This document shows positions 8,697-16,105 of a DNA stretch of 29,823 nt, in pieces. The notes under the pieces are model-generated. The model made no database searches. It was not told the origin of the DNA and saw only the letters and a list, made by a program, of their open reading frames with translations. A program made the translations under genes and the position numbers. Within the stretch, counting starts at the first letter, position 1, and every line of letters starts with the position of its first letter. Origin of the DNA: Porphyromonas sp. (GTDB lineage: Bacteria > Bacteroidota > Bacteroidia > Bacteroidales > Porphyromonadaceae). The stretch is from contig JASBZK010000025.1 in NCBI GenBank assembly GCA_029983505.1, positions 1 through 29,823 of the forward strand. Reading direction: 5' to 3'.

Positions 8697-8724
8697 TTGT
8701 GACACGGATTTGAACGTGTCACAA
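8697..8724 (-). promoter_or_regulatory. Intercistronic hairpin after GG peptide P2
   Basis: Perfect 9-bp inverted repeat, ttgtgacac at 8697-8705 and gtgtcacaa at 8716-8724, with a 10-nt loop. It lies between the P2 stop and the next start and has no T-run. Such elements can stabilise the short precursor transcript or partly attenuate read-through. Confidence 0.55.
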
Positions 8725-8739
8725 CCCCTCAATTGTTAG

Positions 8740-8874
8740 TTAAAAGATTTGAAAGCCAAATATATAGCGGTGTTCATTCCCCTCTATTCCGTCTAAGAAT
8801 CCTTCTGCGACGATGATGTTCACGCCATCTCCGCCTTTGATTTCCAACAGTTCTTCGTTTGTTAGCTTGTTCAT
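8740..8874 (-). CDS. GG-leader peptide precursor P2 (44 aa), short-leader class
   Basis: A 44-residue ORF starting at ATG 8874. The 15-residue leader MNKLTNEELLEIKGG has the conserved hydrophobic positions and Gly-Gly cleavage site recognised by C39 peptidase exporters. The 29-residue core begins DGVNIIVAEG and ends HRYIFGFQIF, with no Cys; it is acidic in the middle and aromatic at its end. It lies 76 nt downstream of the ABC exporter stop and is followed by a stable hairpin, the usual layout for an exported peptide. Leader length and pattern match P4 (15623-15781). It could be a bacteriocin, a pheromone or a modified peptide. Confidence 0.75.
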   Translation of the reverse strand: MNKLTNEELLEIKGGDGVNIIVAEGFLDGIEGNEHRYIFGFQIF

Positions 8875-8950
8875 AAAAATGTTGTTTATGATTAGTAAAA
8901 AGTGGATTAACGCACCACATTCAGCGCTCTTACGAGTATATCTTTCAGAG

Positions 8951-10729
8951 TTAGTTGCCGAGCTCGAGCTGGTTTTTGACGAGGGCGAAGTATTTGCCGC
9001 GCCGGGCGGTCAGCTCTTCGTGCGTGCCCGATTCTACAATCTTCCCTTCGTCCAATACCACGATTTGGTCGGCGTTTCGGACGGTGGAGAGGCGGTGCGC
9101 CACGACGACTACCGTCTTCCCCTTGTAGAAATCCGAGAGGTTTTCGGTGATCGCTCGTTCGTTATTGGCATCGAGGGCGTTGGTGGCTTCGTCCAAGAAG
9201 ACGAACATCGGGTTCTTGTAGACAACCCTTGCAATCAATATGCGTTGCCGTTGTCCCTGACTGATACCTTGTCCGTCTTGCCCGATCATTGTATTATAGG
9301 CTAATGGCAGGGCTTCGACGTAGTCTGCGATGTTTGCTACACGGGCGGCGTATCGGATGCGTTCGATGTCGGGTTCGTCGTCAGATATGGCGATGTTTCT
9401 CGCAATCGTATCGGAGAATAGATAGCCCTCCTGCATTACCGCTCCGCACTGACTCCGCCACCAACCGAGGTTGTATTCGGAAAGGGACGCATCTCCGACC
9501 TGTATCTCCCCGCCGAGAGGCTCGTAAAACCCGAGCAACAACTTGATGAGCGTTGTTTTCCCGCTCCCGCTTGCCCCCACTATGGCGGTTACTTTGCCGT
9601 TGGGGATGGAGAGGTTGATGCCGGAGAGTATCTCCTTTTGGCTGTAGAGGTCGTATTTGAAGGAGAGGTCTTTTATCGTGATGGAGTGCCCTTCTGCCTT
9701 GTCGTCCGTGTACGCATTCCGGATTCGTTCTGTGTTTTCTTCGTTTGTCTCGGTGTGGATCTCGTTCATCCGGTCCAGGCTGATGCTCACATCCTGCCAC
9801 GAGTAGATGAACCGGATGAGTTGCTCCACGGGACTATTGAGCTGCCCGATGATGTACTGTACCGCGAGCATCATCCCGAGAGTCATATTGCCTTGGATGA
9901 CGGCAGTGGCGGCAAGGACCGTGATGAGGATGTTCTTCACCTCGTTGATGGTGATGCTTCCGACCTGTTGGAGCTGCTGCAGGTTAAGCGATTGCAGATT
10001 GACTTTGAAAAGGTCGGCTTGCACGTCCTCCCATTCCCACCGCTTGCGCTGTTCGCAGCCTTGGAGCTTTATCTCCTGCATCCCGTTAATCAACTGGTAG
10101 GTCACATTGCGATTTCGACCTGCCTGCTCAAAGTATTTGTAGTCCAGCTGTCTGCGCTTTTTGAGAAAGAGAATAATCCAACCTGCATATAAGGCTGTAC
10201 CAACGAGAAAAACGGCAAAGATGGGGAGATTGTAGATGGCTAATACTATGCCGAATATAAAAAACGTAAAGAAAGAAAAGAGCAGGCTCAGACTGCTTGA
10301 GGTGAGGAACTGCTCTACACGTCGGTGATCCTCGATACGCTGGAGGAGGTCGCCCATCAACTTGGTATCGAAGAACTTCATCGGGAGCTTCATCAGCTTG
10401 ATGAAGAAGTCCGAGATGAGCGAGATATTGATGCGTGTGGAGATATGCAAAAGTATCTTCGAGCGGATGAAGTCGATGGCGGTGCGGCTGAAAAGGAGCA
10501 TCAGCTGGGCGATGAGGACGAGCCACACGAAGCCGATGTCCTTGCCACCGATACCCGTGTCCACGATGGCTTGGGTGAGGAAGGGGAAGACGAGTTGGAG
10601 GAGCGAGCCGAGGAGCAGTCCGAGAATGAGTTGCGCGAAAAAGCGCCGGTATTTCCGGAGGTAGCTCCAGAGGAACTCTAACCTTCCTGCAAAAGAGGCT
10701 GAAGTATTTCTCGTTTGCTCAGTCTTTTT
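8951..10729 (-). CDS. Peptide-exporting ABC transporter, membrane plus ATPase domains (C39 part in a separate frame)
   Basis: The open frame from 10729 to 8951 encodes about 592 residues: a membrane domain beginning FLWSYLRKYRRFF, then LISDFFIKLMKLP and several helices, followed by an ATPase with Walker A GASGSGKTT, signature ISQGQRQR, Walker B FVFLDEATNALD and an H-loop (VVAHRLS). It is the transporter half of a Bacteroidota peptidase-containing exporter, which normally forms one ~730-residue protein with the C39 domain. Here the C39 ORF (10678-11295) overlaps it in a frame offset by -1. The first usable start is GTG 10564, but that would delete the first membrane helix, since family-like residues run upstream of it. 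Translation probably needs frameshifting, or the gene is broken. The frame break lies at a 22-bp repeat array. Confidence 0.8.
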   Translation of the reverse strand, partial: KKTEQTRNTSASFAGRLEFLWSYLRKYRRFFAQLILGLLLGSLLQLVFPFLTQAIVDTGIGGKDIGFVWLVLIAQLMLLFSRTAIDFIRSKILLHISTRINISLISDFFIKLMKLPMKFFDTKLMGDLLQRIEDHRRVEQFLTSSSLSLLFSFFTFFIFGIVLAIYNLPIFAVFLVGTALYAGWIILFLKKRRQLDYKYFEQAGRNRNVTYQLINGMQEIKLQGCEQRKRWEWEDVQADLFKVNLQSLNLQQLQQVGSITINEVKNILITVLAATAVIQGNMTLGMMLAVQYIIGQLNSPVEQLIRFIYSWQDVSISLDRMNEIHTETNEENTERIRNAYTDDKAEGHSITIKDLSFKYDLYSQKEILSGINLSIPNGKVTAIVGASGSGKTTLIKLLLGFYEPLGGEIQVGDASLSEYNLGWWRSQCGAVMQEGYLFSDTIARNIAISDDEPDIERIRYAARVANIADYVEALPLAYNTMIGQDGQGISQGQRQRILIARVVYKNPMFVFLDEATNALDANNERAITENLSDFYKGKTVVVVAHRLSTVRNADQIVVLDEGKIVESGTHEELTARRGKYFALVKNQLELGN

Positions 10730-11295
10730 TCACGGTTGGAAAGTTTATTTTCCACCGATGGAAAGTTTCTTTTCCAAGGCAGGAAAGTTGATTTTTCACG
10801 GTTGGAAAGTTTTACCCCTCCGGGTTCGCTTTCCTTCTCTAAGCGGAATTCGTCCGTCGGCTCCAGAAGGAGGGCGATGCCTTTTTCCTCGCCGTTAGTT
10901 TTGGTGCTGAGCCAGTGCCCGCAAAACTCCTCTTTCGTATACGTGACAAGCCCCTTGCCGGGATCGGCCACGAAGACGGTGTAGGCACCTCTGCGGCGCT
11001 TTTTGACCCGGTAAACGACGACAAAGTGGTTCTGATCCCAGTGGACGATGGCGGGCAGTGGAGCCTCGATGGCAAGCGTCTCGAAAGGAAGCCGGCCGCC
11101 AACCGTCTTGAAGCCGGTCGCCTCCGCCGCTTTGCTGATGCCGAGGAGCGAGACGCCGCCTTTGCCGAGGTCGCAGAGTGCCCGCAACCGATCCCGATCC
11201 GGGTGCAAGCCGTAGTGCCCGGCGACCATCGCCAGGCACGTAGGTCCGCAGTCCATCGCATCCCGCTGCCGAAGTATTTTTAAGTGTCTTGTCAA
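10678..11295 (-). CDS. C39 family leader peptidase domain of a bacteriocin-type exporter
   Basis: 205 residues. Starts LKILRQRDAMDCGPTCLAM, the C39 active-site signature, with Gln10, Cys16, His90 (DQNHFVVVY) and Asp111 (VADPGKG), so the catalytic set is intact. It cleaves after Gly-Gly in leader peptides during export. Start is TTG 11295, 3 nt after the upstream TonB-type receptor stop; the next ATG would remove the active site. The C-terminal ~45 residues are low-complexity (KLSNREK appears twice, 22 residues apart) and are encoded by 22-bp tandem repeats inserted into what is normally the linker to the membrane domain. The frame closes at TAG 10678, while the transporter continues in the -1 frame. 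It may act as a free peptidase or as part of a frameshift fusion. Confidence 0.85.
   Translation of the reverse strand: MTRHLKILRQRDAMDCGPTCLAMVAGHYGLHPDRDRLRALCDLGKGGVSLLGISKAAEATGFKTVGGRLPFETLAIEAPLPAIVHWDQNHFVVVYRVKKRRRGAYTVFVADPGKGLVTYTKEEFCGHWLSTKTNGEEKGIALLLEPTDEFRLEKESEPGGVKLSNREKSTFLPWKRNFPSVENKLSNREKRLSKREILQPLLQEG
10716..10813. repeat. 22-bp tandem repeat array (about 3.5 units plus a degenerate one)
   Basis: ggaaagt recurs at 10738, 10760, 10782 and 10804, exactly 22 bp apart, with units of the form ggaaagttNattttcNacgg. Positions 10716-10737 are a degenerate further unit. Because 22 is not a multiple of 3, copy-number change shifts the frame between the peptidase and transporter parts of the exporter. 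Three units are read as one 22-residue protein repeat. Confidence 0.9.
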
Positions 11296-11298
11296 AAC

Positions 11299-13596
11299 TT
11301 ACAGACGGTTGATGGTTTCATTTTGGCTCTGTCCCTTGTAGCGATCTTTAGTCTTATTAAAACGCCAAGTAAAATCAAGAGAAACGGAACGCCTGTCTTG
11401 ATTATCTATCTGCGAAAATCGGATGTTGCCGATACTTCCGTGGTATTTATCGATTTCTCCCGCGAATAGATCCCTGCATTTGAGCGTTATGTCAATGGCT
11501 CCGTCCAGAAAAGACTTACCTAACCCTATGTTAACGATATGTACGGGTGAGAAAGTGAAGATCTGTGATGTGGCATTACTCCGATACTGGTATTCTACAT
11601 TCAGATTGAGGTTCCAAGGCAGGTCGAAATTATTGTTGAAATCCACATATATAAGCGGTAGGCTCTTGAGTGCATTCAATCTTTCGTCTCTCAACTTCTC
11701 GAAAATAATGGATGAGGTCAGAACGGGGTGATAGAAACCGAGGGAATAACTCAGATTCACGACACCCTGGAACCTTTCGTTATGTCGATAATTCACCCAC
11801 GTTGCAAATAATTTGTTCGGATTTTCCGGGTTCGTAAAGAAGTAATTTCCGATATAGTCTTTTGTATTTGTGTAGCTTAGTGCGAGGTAGAGAAACTTGT
11901 AGAGAAATTTATACTGCACTTGGAGCGACACTGCCGGCTTGAGCTCAGGGTTACCTAATTGCGAAGAATAGTGGTCAGAGTAGTAGGAGTAGTTGTTCAG
12001 CAAACCAAACTTAGGTCGTTCAACTGAATTCTTCAGGGAGACGGAATGGACAGTGTTTCCTAAGTATGTGGACGCAGAAATGTCGCCAAACAGGTTGGAG
12101 GAAACCGGGTTGAGGCTTTGGACAGGGTCTATTTTATTCTCAAGTCGACCTTGCACATTTTCGTATCTGAGACCGATTTGCAAGTTCACACCTTTGATTT
12201 TTGCCTTTAGGGAGCCAAAGCCGGCCCACGTTGTCTCCGTAGTGTCGTACTCCGAGTTTTTCAAACCATTCGTTCTCCTATCACTCTTGCCGGTAATCCG
12301 CAAAAACTCTCCACCGAACTCGGAAGAAATCTTTGGCGTAATCTGATACTCGAATACCGGCTTCACGGAGAGCATCGAGAAAGAAGAGCCGTTATCGAAT
12401 TCCGAAGAATCATCCCCGGAAACAGAGGAGTGCTCCGCCACCTGTTGTGTTCGGTCTCCATTCTTGATGTAGACGTCCAAGAAAAGGTCAGAGAGAAATT
12501 TGTCGCTCCAATCCTTATGCACATAGCCATTCAAGTGATGGGTGAGGGCTTTATCCTTCACTAAATTATCTCCGGAAATCCGGTCGGAAGTACTTGACAG
12601 TCGGGCGACGGTTTCGCTTAGCGTCCTTAAATCTTGGACGCTCCAACTTCCGTTGTACTTAAACCCCACCTCCCAGTCATCATCCGTAGAGTACTCTGTT
12701 CCTAAGCTATAGTCCACTTCTTTCTCACTGTGCCCGACACCGTTCAGCTTCGTACTGATAACGGTTTTTCCCTTATTCAGCTCTGTAGTGATGTCCTGAA
12801 AGCTCCTTCTGCGATAGTCGGAGTAGGCAACGCCACCAAAGACTCTGAGCGCTTTGTTTTTGAGGCTAAAGTCCAGAGAATTATCGTGTGTAAAGCGCTT
12901 ATTTGCTCTTAGAAAGGTGTGTCCCACAAGCGAGGTACCTTCGAGAAAGGACGTGGTTTTGATATTTATGACCGCTTTCTCGGTGGAGCCGTATCGTGCT
13001 CCCGGGGATGTATCCAAGTCTATGCTTTTGATGGTCTTGACATCCATATTCTTGATCTCACTCATAGACGAAATCTTCCTGCCGTTGACATAAAAGGACG
13101 GAATAATCCCATCTACCGTATTGACACTGTTCCCGTTTGCGACCAATCCCGGTATTTTTCTCAATAAATCGGTCAAATTGCTTTCCTTTGCGAGTGTCGT
13201 CCCAATTATGTTGACTTGCAGGGTACTGCCCCGCATTTGGATGGTCGGACGCTCGCCTTTCACAACGACTTCCCCCAAGACGCTCGTCTGGGGCTCCATA
13301 AATATCGTATCGCCCATTTCTCCAAACGCCATCTTCTTTTCGGTAAAACCGAGACACTTGACGAAGATTGAGTCCGGAGCCAGAGGCACCTGCAGTTTGA
13401 AATACCCGTCTATATCGGAAATCGTACCGGAAATTTTAGGCGGTTTTGAATATTTTGCCACGACGGTGGCGTAAGCCACGGCTGTTTTGTCGGTTGAAAA
13501 TATTAAGCCCGATAGCTCTATTCCTTTCACCCCCTGTGCGATGAGCGAAGCTGTCCCATAACACATCGCAACAGCAATCAAAAGAATCTTTTTCAT
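11299..13596 (-). CDS. TonB-dependent receptor-like outer-membrane beta-barrel protein
   Basis: 765 residues. Signal peptide about 1-20 (ending ASLIAQ), a carboxypeptidase-regulatory-like domain (about 25-110: AVAYATVVAKYSKPPKISG), a plug-like region (TLQVNIIGTTLAKESNLTDLLRKIPGLVANG, FYVNGRKI, SPGARYGS), and a barrel of about 500 residues belonging to the OMP beta-barrel family of Bacteroidota. The start overlaps the radical SAM stop (ATGA at 13593-13596), so the two are translationally coupled; the C39 peptidase starts 3 nt after its stop. Co-translation with a maturase and a leader peptidase argues that this barrel handles the peptide product at the outer membrane. Related in layout to 16106-18424. 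Confidence 0.85.
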   Translation of the reverse strand: MKKILLIAVAMCYGTASLIAQGVKGIELSGLIFSTDKTAVAYATVVAKYSKPPKISGTISDIDGYFKLQVPLAPDSIFVKCLGFTEKKMAFGEMGDTIFMEPQTSVLGEVVVKGERPTIQMRGSTLQVNIIGTTLAKESNLTDLLRKIPGLVANGNSVNTVDGIIPSFYVNGRKISSMSEIKNMDVKTIKSIDLDTSPGARYGSTEKAVINIKTTSFLEGTSLVGHTFLRANKRFTHDNSLDFSLKNKALRVFGGVAYSDYRRRSFQDITTELNKGKTVISTKLNGVGHSEKEVDYSLGTEYSTDDDWEVGFKYNGSWSVQDLRTLSETVARLSSTSDRISGDNLVKDKALTHHLNGYVHKDWSDKFLSDLFLDVYIKNGDRTQQVAEHSSVSGDDSSEFDNGSSFSMLSVKPVFEYQITPKISSEFGGEFLRITGKSDRRTNGLKNSEYDTTETTWAGFGSLKAKIKGVNLQIGLRYENVQGRLENKIDPVQSLNPVSSNLFGDISASTYLGNTVHSVSLKNSVERPKFGLLNNYSYYSDHYSSQLGNPELKPAVSLQVQYKFLYKFLYLALSYTNTKDYIGNYFFTNPENPNKLFATWVNYRHNERFQGVVNLSYSLGFYHPVLTSSIIFEKLRDERLNALKSLPLIYVDFNNNFDLPWNLNLNVEYQYRSNATSQIFTFSPVHIVNIGLGKSFLDGAIDITLKCRDLFAGEIDKYHGSIGNIRFSQIDNQDRRSVSLDFTWRFNKTKDRYKGQSQNETINRL

Positions 13597-14933
13597 ACCC
13601 CAATTTCTTTACAATATGATACATTCGAATAAAACGACCTTCCTTCGTAGACTGCTTTCATCCTACAGTTCTTTAATCCACATTGAGTATTGTTTTTGCA
13701 AACCCTGCACTTCGGAATGTCTCCTAATGTCGTTTTTCCTCTAAATTTTTCCCATTTTGGAGATCGCCAAATATCTAACAAGTTCTCCTTGTATAGGTTC
13801 CCCATATTGTATCCACTCTTCCCATGCCCATACACACAAGGGTAAACGTCTAAATTATCATCAATAGAGAGAATGGTGTTTCCTGCAGCACAAACAAGTG
13901 GCGTATTTAATGGGATAGTCTTACAGCTTATGTCATTTCGCATTGTTGCAGAGTCGTCTGATAGGATTATCTTTTCAGAACCATACAGCAAGGATAGACT
14001 CTTGACTCTTTCTTCCAACATATCATTTTCCTCTTCCGAAATAAAAATATCCTTGTTATATAAAGCTCTTCCTAAAGGCTTTAATTTATTGATAAAAACG
14101 GTTCTGGCACCAAGTGTATTTATTGCGTAATCCACAATTTTTTCAGTCTCTGAGATATTTCGAGAATGAACAGAAGTCGTGATGCTGAATTTAATCCCAA
14201 AATCCTTTACCAAGGATAGTTTTGGTTGTACTGCCTCAAAAGCCCCTTTACCTCTTAAAAAGTTGTGAGAAACAGGACTTATACCATCTAAAGAAATCCC
14301 CAATTTTATTCCTCCTTCGGCTATGATTTCACAAAGTTCATCATTCAGCATAATTGCATTTGTAAGCAAAATCGTTTCAAATCGCTTTGTTTTGAGAGCA
14401 GACAGAAACTCAGTTATTAGTGGAAACATTAAGACTTCTCCTCCTGTGATTTTCAAGGTTTTAACATCAATATCCTCCATCTCTTGAGCCAAAGAACATA
14501 GTCTCTGAATATCAATGTCCTTTACAGTCTCATTTGGAGATGAGACTTCAAAACAATGCCGACATACCAAATTACATTTTCGAGTGAGTAGTAAATCAAT
14601 TCTCTCGGGAGAATATTGTGTGTGTTCCCCTATCTTAGGTAAAGAATATATATCCCGATCTTCTACTCGCAAATTTGCTTCTTGATTATCTTCGATAAAA
14701 ATATACCGAAACTGTTCTTCGGATAAAGCTTTGGTGAGATCACTGGTTTCTATTCCCTTCTTTGATAGGAAATCAATAATTTCTGTGTAATCTATCGGAT
14801 GGTATTTAAACAACCGCAAGAACTTATATAGTTTTGGGGTCACAGAGTATCTCATATTGCAAGATTTATCGTAAACCGTGTAGTCCCCATTTACATCTCG
14901 CCTTAACACGAAATTTGCTGATAACTTTTTCAT
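13593..14933 (-). CDS. Radical SAM/SPASM peptide maturase
   Basis: 446 residues from ATG 14933; an upstream ATG at 14972 is possible. Residues ~1-90 (YSVTPKLYKFLRLFKY and on) look like a winged-helix precursor-recognition region. The CX3CX2C cluster site is Cys120, Cys124 and Cys127 (CNLVCRHC), followed by the ITGGEVLMFP glycine-rich strand. C-terminal cysteines (VYPCVYG, CRVCKNNTQCGLKNC, SYCKE) form a SPASM-type auxiliary cluster domain. Such enzymes introduce crosslinks, thioethers or epimerisations into peptides with GG leaders. The nearest substrate is the peptide at 15177-15347, whose leader fits; P1 (6194-6382) has the same leader length. The region is visibly AT-richer than its neighbours, suggesting separate acquisition. 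Confidence 0.88.
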   Translation of the reverse strand: MKKLSANFVLRRDVNGDYTVYDKSCNMRYSVTPKLYKFLRLFKYHPIDYTEIIDFLSKKGIETSDLTKALSEEQFRYIFIEDNQEANLRVEDRDIYSLPKIGEHTQYSPERIDLLLTRKCNLVCRHCFEVSSPNETVKDIDIQRLCSLAQEMEDIDVKTLKITGGEVLMFPLITEFLSALKTKRFETILLTNAIMLNDELCEIIAEGGIKLGISLDGISPVSHNFLRGKGAFEAVQPKLSLVKDFGIKFSITTSVHSRNISETEKIVDYAINTLGARTVFINKLKPLGRALYNKDIFISEEENDMLEERVKSLSLLYGSEKIILSDDSATMRNDISCKTIPLNTPLVCAAGNTILSIDDNLDVYPCVYGHGKSGYNMGNLYKENLLDIWRSPKWEKFRGKTTLGDIPKCRVCKNNTQCGLKNCRMKAVYEGRSFYSNVSYCKEIGV

Positions 14934-15058
14934 ATTTACATTTTTAAGCACAAAGAGGCGAGGGATACTCATCCCTTATCTATTTAAAAAGAATGCGGAA
15001 TAAGTATCCCTCTCCATCATCCTCTATGATACACTGGATAAATTCTAAAACTTTATAT

Positions 15059-15142
15059 TGACGAAGTAAACTAAGTCTTCGTCATCACACTTTCGAGATT
15101 TCTTGCTCCTCGGATACGCTTCAGCGTATCACTATGGAGCAA
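15059..15142 (-). promoter_or_regulatory. Two hairpins between P3 and the radical SAM gene
   Basis: Perfect 8-bp inverted repeat tgacgaag/cttcgtca (15059-15066 and 15077-15084), and a longer stem built from ttgctcc/ggagcaa (15103-15109 and 15136-15142) enclosing gatacgct/agcgtatc (15113-15120 and 15123-15130). Both fall in the untranslated gap after the precursor and before the maturase. They probably cap or attenuate the transcript so that peptide is made in excess over enzyme. Confidence 0.6.
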
Positions 15143-15176
15143 TTTAAAGTCTACTCGTTAAGCTTCGTCTCTGTAT

Positions 15177-15347
15177 TTAGTTTCTTGAGGGAAACTCTAT
15201 CGAGATACAGCAAACATACTGTGCTCCGTCGCCTTCTTTAGAGTTTTCCTTTTCTTTCGAAAGGGTCTCGGCGACACCGCCTCTAAGATCTTTAAGAAGA
15301 TCGTCAGAAATGAGGTCAAGTCCGTTTACGTTTAACTTTGCTTTCAT
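15177..15347 (-). CDS. GG-leader peptide precursor P3 (56 aa), radical SAM-associated
   Basis: 56 residues from ATG 15347. The leader is 24 residues (MKAKLNVNGLDLISDD through LKDLRGG), of the GG-Bacteroidales type; the core is 32 residues, starting VAETLSKEKE and containing GAQYVCCISIEF with an adjacent Cys pair near its C-terminus. The next gene downstream is the radical SAM/SPASM enzyme, which makes this the best candidate substrate, with the Cys-Cys or flanking residues as possible modification sites. An in-frame extension to 15482 adds non-leader sequence and is not favoured. After modification the leader would be removed by the C39 domain encoded downstream. Confidence 0.78.
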   Translation of the reverse strand: MKAKLNVNGLDLISDDLLKDLRGGVAETLSKEKENSKEGDGAQYVCCISIEFPSRN

Positions 15348-15622
15348 GTTTAGTAAAATAAGAGTTTGTAAATCTTGTTTTGATACCTTGGTCAAGTTTC
15401 CCAAGCTACAATGACTTTGATTGCGAATCTGTCGTGTAGAAATATAGTGGGGAACGCGCTCCTCACTGTCGAGCTGTATCATACTCTGTATCAGTGTGCA
15501 CTCTGATATTCTAAGTTTATAAATCTAATGGAATTGCACTCCAAGAGAACTTATCACTTTCTATGATGAGGAGGAGTATCTTTTTTATGTTTAATTGGGT
15601 CGTAAAGTACGATTGGAGCGTG

Positions 15623-15781
15623 CTATGCTGCCTGCTCATCTTTCACTTCCAGCGTGCCGTTGGAGTATAGGATGTACTTTTTACCGTTGATGACGACAAT
15701 AATGACCGGAATCTTTCTGCCGTCCGAGGTGCTGTTTCCGCCCAAGATCTGGGACATTTCAGATGAAGTGAACTTTTCCAT
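15623..15781 (-). CDS. GG-leader peptide precursor P4 (52 aa), own regulated promoter
   Basis: 52 residues from ATG 15781 to TAG 15623. The 15-residue leader MEKFTSSEMSQILGG matches P2 in length and pattern. The 37-residue core starts NSTSDGRKIP, then has two beta-strand-like stretches (VIIVVINGKKYILYSNGTLE) and ends EVKDEQAA, without Cys. A TACATTTG box on the minus strand (15831-15838) lies about 50 bp upstream, preceded by the same repeated site found in the kinase/TonB intergenic region, so expression is probably controlled by the adjacent two-component system. Its position after a C39 remnant mirrors P2 after the intact exporter. It could be a secreted signal, a bacteriocin or an unmodified effector. 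Confidence 0.75.
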   Translation of the reverse strand: MEKFTSSEMSQILGGNSTSDGRKIPVIIVVINGKKYILYSNGTLEVKDEQAA

Positions 15782-15826
15782 AAGTGACTCTTGCTTAAAG
15801 TTATGGGACTCCTATCCGGGTCCTTC

Positions 15827-15878
15827 GAGGCAAATGTACGGATAATATGCTCCACGAATCTATCGAATCTAACGAAAC
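15827..15878 (-). promoter_or_regulatory. P4 promoter with CACGAATCTATCGAATCTAA site
   Basis: On the minus strand, -7 type box TACATTTG (15838-15831), with the site CACGAATCTATCGAATCTAA at 15853-15872, 14 nt away. The whole 52-bp segment matches 18691-18742 at 49 positions. The site continues as 9-bp direct repeats (gaatctatc, gaatctaac, gaaactact, gaatctaac) to about 15891, a plausible response-regulator array. Confidence 0.7.
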
Positions 15879-15914
15879 TACTGAATCTAACAGAGCTGAT
15901 GGCACTGCGAATCC

Positions 15915-16007
15915 GGTACGGGTCAAAAAGATTTCCTTGGTCTGTATCTCCTTTCGCCGTAGGTCTGTATCTCCCGTCAACTTTGGTCTGTATCTCCTTC
16001 CGACGTA
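15915..16007. repeat. 23-bp tandem repeat array (BrickBuilt-like)
   Basis: ggtctgtatctcc recurs at 15939, 15962 and 15985, exactly 23 bp apart, preceded by a related 23-bp unit (gtacgggtcaaaaagattt...). It belongs to the same repeat family as 23919, 26634, 27613 and 29752. It lies inside the space left by the lost exporter gene. Confidence 0.85.
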
Positions 16008-16044
16008 GATCTTCTGTGCAAGCATTCCCGCCCTGTAAGTACGC

Positions 16045-16086
16045 CGGTCCGCAGTCCATCGCATCCCGCTGTCGAAGCAAAAGCAT
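16045..16086 (-). pseudogene. C39 peptidase 5' remnant
   Basis: ATG 16086 opens MLLLRQRDAMDCGPAY, and 33 bp (16045-16077) match the C39 gene at 11242-11274 with one mismatch. After the active-site Cys region the homology stops. It begins 19 nt after a TonB-type receptor stop, as the intact C39 gene does at 11295, so a second exporter gene once stood here and was deleted. Confidence 0.85.
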
Positions 16087-16105
16087 AGTGTAGCTTCAGT
16101 AGGTT

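Noticed and set aside
10716..10813. CRISPR array
   Set aside because: The 22-bp units are contiguous with no spacers and lie in a coding region.
15915..16007. CRISPR array
   Set aside because: The 23-bp units abut each other without unique spacers, and there are no cas genes.
15643..16086. 147-residue ORF starting with a C39-like sequence
   Set aside because: Only the first ~15 residues are C39-like. The rest reads through repeats and antisense to the P4 promoter, and overlaps P4 in another frame.
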